Assembly: GCF_039524015.1 (NCBI RefSeq)
Contig: NZ_BAAAGF010000003.1
Coordinates: 372,001 to 436,000 of the forward strand
DNA from: Gaetbulibacter_B jejuensis
GTDB lineage: Bacteria; Bacteroidota; Bacteroidia; Flavobacteriales; Flavobacteriaceae
DNA: 64,000 bases
Reading direction: 5' to 3'
The position numbers were made by a program, and so were the translations under genes. The notes under the pieces are model-generated. The model was not told the DNA's origin. It saw only the letters and a list, made by a program, of their open reading frames with translations, and searched no databases. Position 1 is the stretch's first letter. Each line of letters opens with the position of its first letter. Shown in pieces: positions 60,606 to 64,000 of the stretch.

Positions 60606-61061
60606 TTATATAGTGATTTGTGTTAATTGCTTTTGTTGCTTTTTTATAATCAATAGGTTTATAGCCGAAAAGATAACAATAGCGGCTGCAATATAAACTA
60701 GCAACCACTTAGGTTGCACACGCAAATAAAACTCAGCAAGCAAAGCGCCTACCATGGTGAGTAAGCCTAAAGTATTTGAATACGTGCTAACTGATATAAA
60801 GTTCAGTTTTTTATAAGATTGCAATTTAGTTTCAAATAGAGCAAACACTACTGTTGTAAAATACAGGGTTACAACTAGTAGAATTAAAATTCCTGTAAAA
60901 ACTCTAAAAAAAGTAGGGTTAATCCCTAATGGTTTTGCCATTTCAATAAATGCGTTTACCGATATTTCCCAACCTGCAAGTTTAGAAATGGTGAATCTTA
61001 CTAATACTAAACCCATTAACAAACTAGTGATTCCTATAATTGCTTTTTCAAATTTTCTCAT
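60606..61061 (-). CDS. DoxX/MauE-like four-helix membrane protein
   Basis: The 151-residue protein has four predicted membrane helices, including GITSLLMGLVLVRFTISKLAG, VFTGILILLVVTLYFTTVVF in two parts, LLTMVGALLAEFYL and WLLVYIAAAIVIFSAINLL. The pattern resembles DoxX/MauE-type quinone- or redox-linked membrane proteins, but no Cys is conserved in a way that I can interpret. It is 11 bp upstream of the redoxin lipoprotein gene, so a role in feeding electrons to that redoxin is a fair guess. Confidence 0.75.
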   Translation of the reverse strand: MRKFEKAIIGITSLLMGLVLVRFTISKLAGWEISVNAFIEMAKPLGINPTFFRVFTGILILLVVTLYFTTVVFALFETKLQSYKKLNFISVSTYSNTLGLLTMVGALLAEFYLRVQPKWLLVYIAAAIVIFSAINLLIIKKQQKQLTQITI

Positions 61062-61218
61062 TATGCTTATTTTATTTAGGGTTTGATATCTTTTTTGAAC
61101 AAAAATTAATACTTAATAAAGTTATAGCGGTATACTATTCCACAAATCTAAACAATCGTTTAGAAATAAATTGTTAAGGTTTTAATAAAAACCATAAAAT
61201 TTTAAATAACTAAAAAAA

Positions 61219-61605
61219 TTAAAGTAGTGTACTTAACTCTAAATCGTTAATAGCACCATGCGAAGAAGCAGTAACCACTACTCCATTTTTTACCACTAGT
61301 AATTGTGGAGATTCATGAAATACACCAAAACGTTGCGCTATGGTATTGGAGATGTCTCGATAGGTCAATAAATCTAAATAGTACAAATCCACATCATCAC
61401 TACTAAAAGGATATTGTGCTTCAAACTGTCGCATAACCATTCGACTAATACCACATCGTGTAGAGTGCTTAAAAATAAGTTGTGGTTTGGTTTTAGACTT
61501 TTCTTCTATAAAATCTAATTGTTGTATATCGTCTAAAAATATCCAAGGCAATACCTTTTCGTCTTTAGGTTCTGAAGAGCCAAATATGTTTTTTAAAAAT
61601 CCCAT
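61219..61605 (-). CDS. ytxJ: YtxJ-type monothiol redox protein (bacillithiol-linked)
   Basis: ATG 61605 gives 128 residues (MGFLKNIFGSSEPKD); another ATG six codons upstream is possible. The thioredoxin-like fold has one active Cys in KHSTRCGISRMVMRQF near residue 55, the TRCGISR signature of YtxJ (DUF2847). In Firmicutes and Bacteroidota such proteins are thought to remove bacillithiol from oxidised proteins, comparable to monothiol glutaredoxins. No leader is seen. It is divergent from clpB, so both may respond to stress. Confidence 0.85.
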   Translation of the reverse strand: MGFLKNIFGSSEPKDEKVLPWIFLDDIQQLDFIEEKSKTKPQLIFKHSTRCGISRMVMRQFEAQYPFSSDDVDLYYLDLLTYRDISNTIAQRFGVFHESPQLLVVKNGVVVTASSHGAINDLELSTLL

Positions 61606-61725
61606 AACATTTGTTTTTTTCATTCCGTCTCGATACGGAATTCATACCTTATACTACTAAGTCGTTCTAAACTTAAAATCTTACAAACTGACTAAAAGTC
61701 ACGTTATAACTGCTGTAAAACGACA

Positions 61726-61740
61726 TTTTGTCTCACAAAA
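61726..61740. promoter_or_regulatory. inverted repeat upstream of clpB
   Basis: TTTTGT-CTC-ACAAAA, a 6-bp perfect dyad with a 3-base spacer, 56 bp before the clpB start and in the region shared with ytxJ. It could be an operator; no known CIRCE-type heat-shock element is visible. Confidence 0.35.
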
Positions 61741-61795
61741 CGTGTTGGTAAGATTATTGACTTATACTCCACAAAGAAAGGAAAAATTTAAACAC

Positions 61796-64000
61796 ATGAA
61801 CTTTAATAATTATACAATAAAATCACAAGAAGCGATACAGCAAGCGCAACAGCTTGCCCAAAGCTTACAACATCAACAAATAGAAAATGAGCATATTTTT
61901 AAAGCCATTACGCTTGTTGATGAAAACGTATTACCATTTATTTTAAAAAAGCTAAATGTAAACGTTCAGACCCTACAACAGGTTTTAGATAAACAACTAG
62001 AAAGTTTACCTAAAGTATCTGGTGGTGACATTATGCTTTCTCGCGAAGCTGGAAAAAGCCTTAACGAAGCAGCAATTATTGCTAAAAAAATGAATGACGA
62101 TTATGTGTCTGTTGAGCATCTTATTCTTGCTGTGTTTAAGTCAAACAGTAAGATTGCACAAATGCTAAAAGACCAAGGCGTTACTGAAAAAGACCTTGTA
62201 AAAGCCATTGATGAGCTACGTCAAGGTGATCGAGTAACGTCTCAAAGTCAAGAAGACACTTATAACTCGTTAAACAAATACGCTAAAAACCTAAACCAAT
62301 TAGCCAAAGACGGAAAATTGGATCCTGTTATTGGTCGTGATGAAGAAATACGTCGCATTCTTCAAATTTTATCACGTCGTACGAAAAACAACCCAATTCT
62401 TGTTGGTGAACCAGGAACTGGTAAAACGGCTATTGCTGAAGGTTTAGCACATAGAATTGTAGATGGTGACATCCCTGAAAATCTAGTTGATAAGCAAATA
62501 TTTGCCTTGGATATGGGAGCACTTATCGCTGGTGCTAAATATAAAGGAGAGTTTGAAGAGCGATTAAAAGCGGTTGTAAAAGAAGTAACCACAAGCGAAG
62601 GCGACATTGTACTTTTTATTGACGAAATTCACACACTTGTTGGTGCTGGAAAAGGCGAAGGCGCTATGGATGCTGCCAATATTTTAAAACCAGCGTTAGC
62701 GCGTGGTGAGTTACGTGCTATTGGTGCAACAACTTTAGATGAATACCAAAAATATTTTGAAAAAGATAAAGCCCTTGAAAGACGTTTTCAAAAAGTTATG
62801 GTTGATGAACCTGATACCGAAAGTGCCATTTCAATACTTCGTGGTATTAAAGAAAAGTACGAAACACATCATAAAGTGCGTATTAAAGACGAAGCGATTA
62901 TTGGTGCTGTAGAATTATCAGAGCGTTATATCACCAACCGTTTTCTTCCAGACAAGGCGATTGACCTAATGGATGAAGCTGCATCTAAACTACGTATGGA
63001 AATCAATTCAAAACCAGAAGAACTGGATGTTTTAGACAGAAAAATCATGCAGTTGGAAATTGAGATTGAAGCCATAAAACGTGAGAAAGATGAAGCAAAA
63101 TTAAAGTCTTTACGTTCAGATTTAGCAAACCTAAAAGAAGAACGCAACGAAATTTACGCCAAGTGGAAAAGCGAAAAAGAAGTAGTTGACAATATTCAAA
63201 ATACCAAACAAGCTATTGAAAACTACAAGCTAGAAGCTGAACGTGCCGAACGCGAAGGCGATTATGGTAAAGTAGCTGAAATTCGCTACGGAAAAATTAA
63301 GGAAGCCCAAGAATCGTTAGATAAACTTCAAAAAGAACTTCAAGAGAATCAATCTGGAAACTCATTGATTAAGGAAGAAGTCACTTATGATGATATTGCC
63401 GAAGTGGTTGCAAAATGGACAGGAATTCCTGTTACCAAAATGCTACAAAGCGAACGTGAAAAACTACTAAAGCTTGAAGACGAATTACACAAGCGTGTGG
63501 TTGGACAAGAAGAAGCTATTGCTGCTGTAAGTGATGCTGTAAGGCGTAGTCGTGCAGGTTTACAAAATCCGCAAAAGCCTATTGGAACTTTCTTGTTTTT
63601 AGGAACTACAGGTGTTGGTAAAACCGAATTGGCAAAAGCCTTGGCAGAATATCTGTTTGATGACGAAAATGCGATGACGCGTATAGATATGAGTGAATAC
63701 CAAGAGCGTCATTCGGTAAGCAGATTGGTTGGTGCGCCTCCAGGATATGTAGGTTATGACGAAGGCGGACAATTGACCGAAGCAGTAAGACGCAAACCGT
63801 ATTCTGTAGTATTATTGGATGAAATTGAAAAAGCGCATCCAGATACCTTCAACATCTTATTACAAGTACTAGACGAAGGACATCTAACAGACAACAAAGG
63901 ACGTTTAGCAGATTTTAAAAACACGATAATCATTATGACTTCAAATATGGGAAGTCATGTGATACAAGAGCGTTTTGAAGCTACAAAAGATATTGATGCT
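61796..64000 (+). CDS. clpB: ClpB disaggregase (C-terminus beyond window)
   Basis: From ATG 61796 735 residues are in view, and the frame is open at the edge. The layout is that of ClpB: N domain (1-145) with two Clp repeats, first AAA+ module with Walker A VGEPGTGKTAIAEG near 205 and LFIDEIHTLVGAG, a long coiled-coil middle domain (about 400-525), and second module with GTTGVGKTELAKAL near 605 and VVLLDEIEKAHPD. ClpB with DnaK rescues aggregated proteins after heat. About 130 residues should follow in the next sequence. Confidence 0.95.
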   Translation, partial: MNFNNYTIKSQEAIQQAQQLAQSLQHQQIENEHIFKAITLVDENVLPFILKKLNVNVQTLQQVLDKQLESLPKVSGGDIMLSREAGKSLNEAAIIAKKMNDDYVSVEHLILAVFKSNSKIAQMLKDQGVTEKDLVKAIDELRQGDRVTSQSQEDTYNSLNKYAKNLNQLAKDGKLDPVIGRDEEIRRILQILSRRTKNNPILVGEPGTGKTAIAEGLAHRIVDGDIPENLVDKQIFALDMGALIAGAKYKGEFEERLKAVVKEVTTSEGDIVLFIDEIHTLVGAGKGEGAMDAANILKPALARGELRAIGATTLDEYQKYFEKDKALERRFQKVMVDEPDTESAISILRGIKEKYETHHKVRIKDEAIIGAVELSERYITNRFLPDKAIDLMDEAASKLRMEINSKPEELDVLDRKIMQLEIEIEAIKREKDEAKLKSLRSDLANLKEERNEIYAKWKSEKEVVDNIQNTKQAIENYKLEAERAEREGDYGKVAEIRYGKIKEAQESLDKLQKELQENQSGNSLIKEEVTYDDIAEVVAKWTGIPVTKMLQSEREKLLKLEDELHKRVVGQEEAIAAVSDAVRRSRAGLQNPQKPIGTFLFLGTTGVGKTELAKALAEYLFDDENAMTRIDMSEYQERHSVSRLVGAPPGYVGYDEGGQLTEAVRRKPYSVVLLDEIEKAHPDTFNILLQVLDEGHLTDNKGRLADFKNTIIIMTSNMGSHVIQERFEATKDIDA

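Overview
The window is a low-GC, gene-dense piece of chromosome that looks like a marine-type member of the Flavobacteriaceae (Bacteroidota). The reasons are two secreted proteins with C-terminal type IX secretion sorting domains, many Cys-ending lipoprotein signals, promoters of the Bacteroidota type (TTG, 19-20 bases, TAnnTTTG), a bacillithiol-type YtxJ protein, and typical flavobacterial neighbourhoods (AhpC-thioredoxin-small helical protein; ECF sigma-small protein-MscS). I see no rRNA or tRNA genes, no CRISPR array, no transposase and no phage genes.

Layout. 1-8.8 kb: a cut-off Nramp-like transporter coupled to comM, an SLC13-type transporter split into two overlapping frames, and a tight minus-strand operon pabB-tilS-ade-esterase. 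8.9-14.7 kb: a large secreted protein of unknown function, a DEAD-box helicase with DEVD in motif II, and an ECF sigma factor followed by a 57-residue protein and a small MscS channel. 14.9-19.5 kb: five poorly known minus-strand genes, including WG-repeat and MORN-like proteins. 19.6-38.3 kb: housekeeping and oxidative-stress genes (lpdA, an Lrp/PLP-lyase divergent pair, nhaC, ahpC-thioredoxin, katG with an ankyrin protein, fasciclin protein, ABC-F ATPase, transaldolase, SDR) and the SRP RNA gene with a near-ideal promoter. 38.3-45.7 kb: surface proteins, glyA, fahA. 59.8-64 kb: a redoxin lipoprotein with a membrane partner, ytxJ, and clpB running off the end.

The most unusual part is 45.7-59.8 kb. 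Single, mostly minus-strand accessory genes (a membrane-anchored HerA-like ATPase, glyoxalase-fold proteins, HxlR regulator, cupin, sterol-desaturase-like, beta-lactamase-like, metallopeptidase-like, DUF1330, lipoproteins) sit in long intergenic stretches that carry shared DNA. Terminators have the same stem (AAAACACCC/GGGTGTTTT) six times. A perfect 16-bp palindrome, TACGTAACGTTACGTA, lies 10-15 bp beyond a terminator four times, with a degenerate fifth copy. Nested inverted repeats end close to stop codons, and there are 38-bp and 50-bp direct repeats. This looks like a gene-cassette or modular insertion region, but no integrase is in view, so the mechanism is open.

Two genes are interrupted by single frameshifts (SLC13 transporter at 2965-2969; lipoprotein at 59043-59048). 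Each is repaired by adding one A to an A-tract, so sequencing error, real mutation and phase variation must all be considered.
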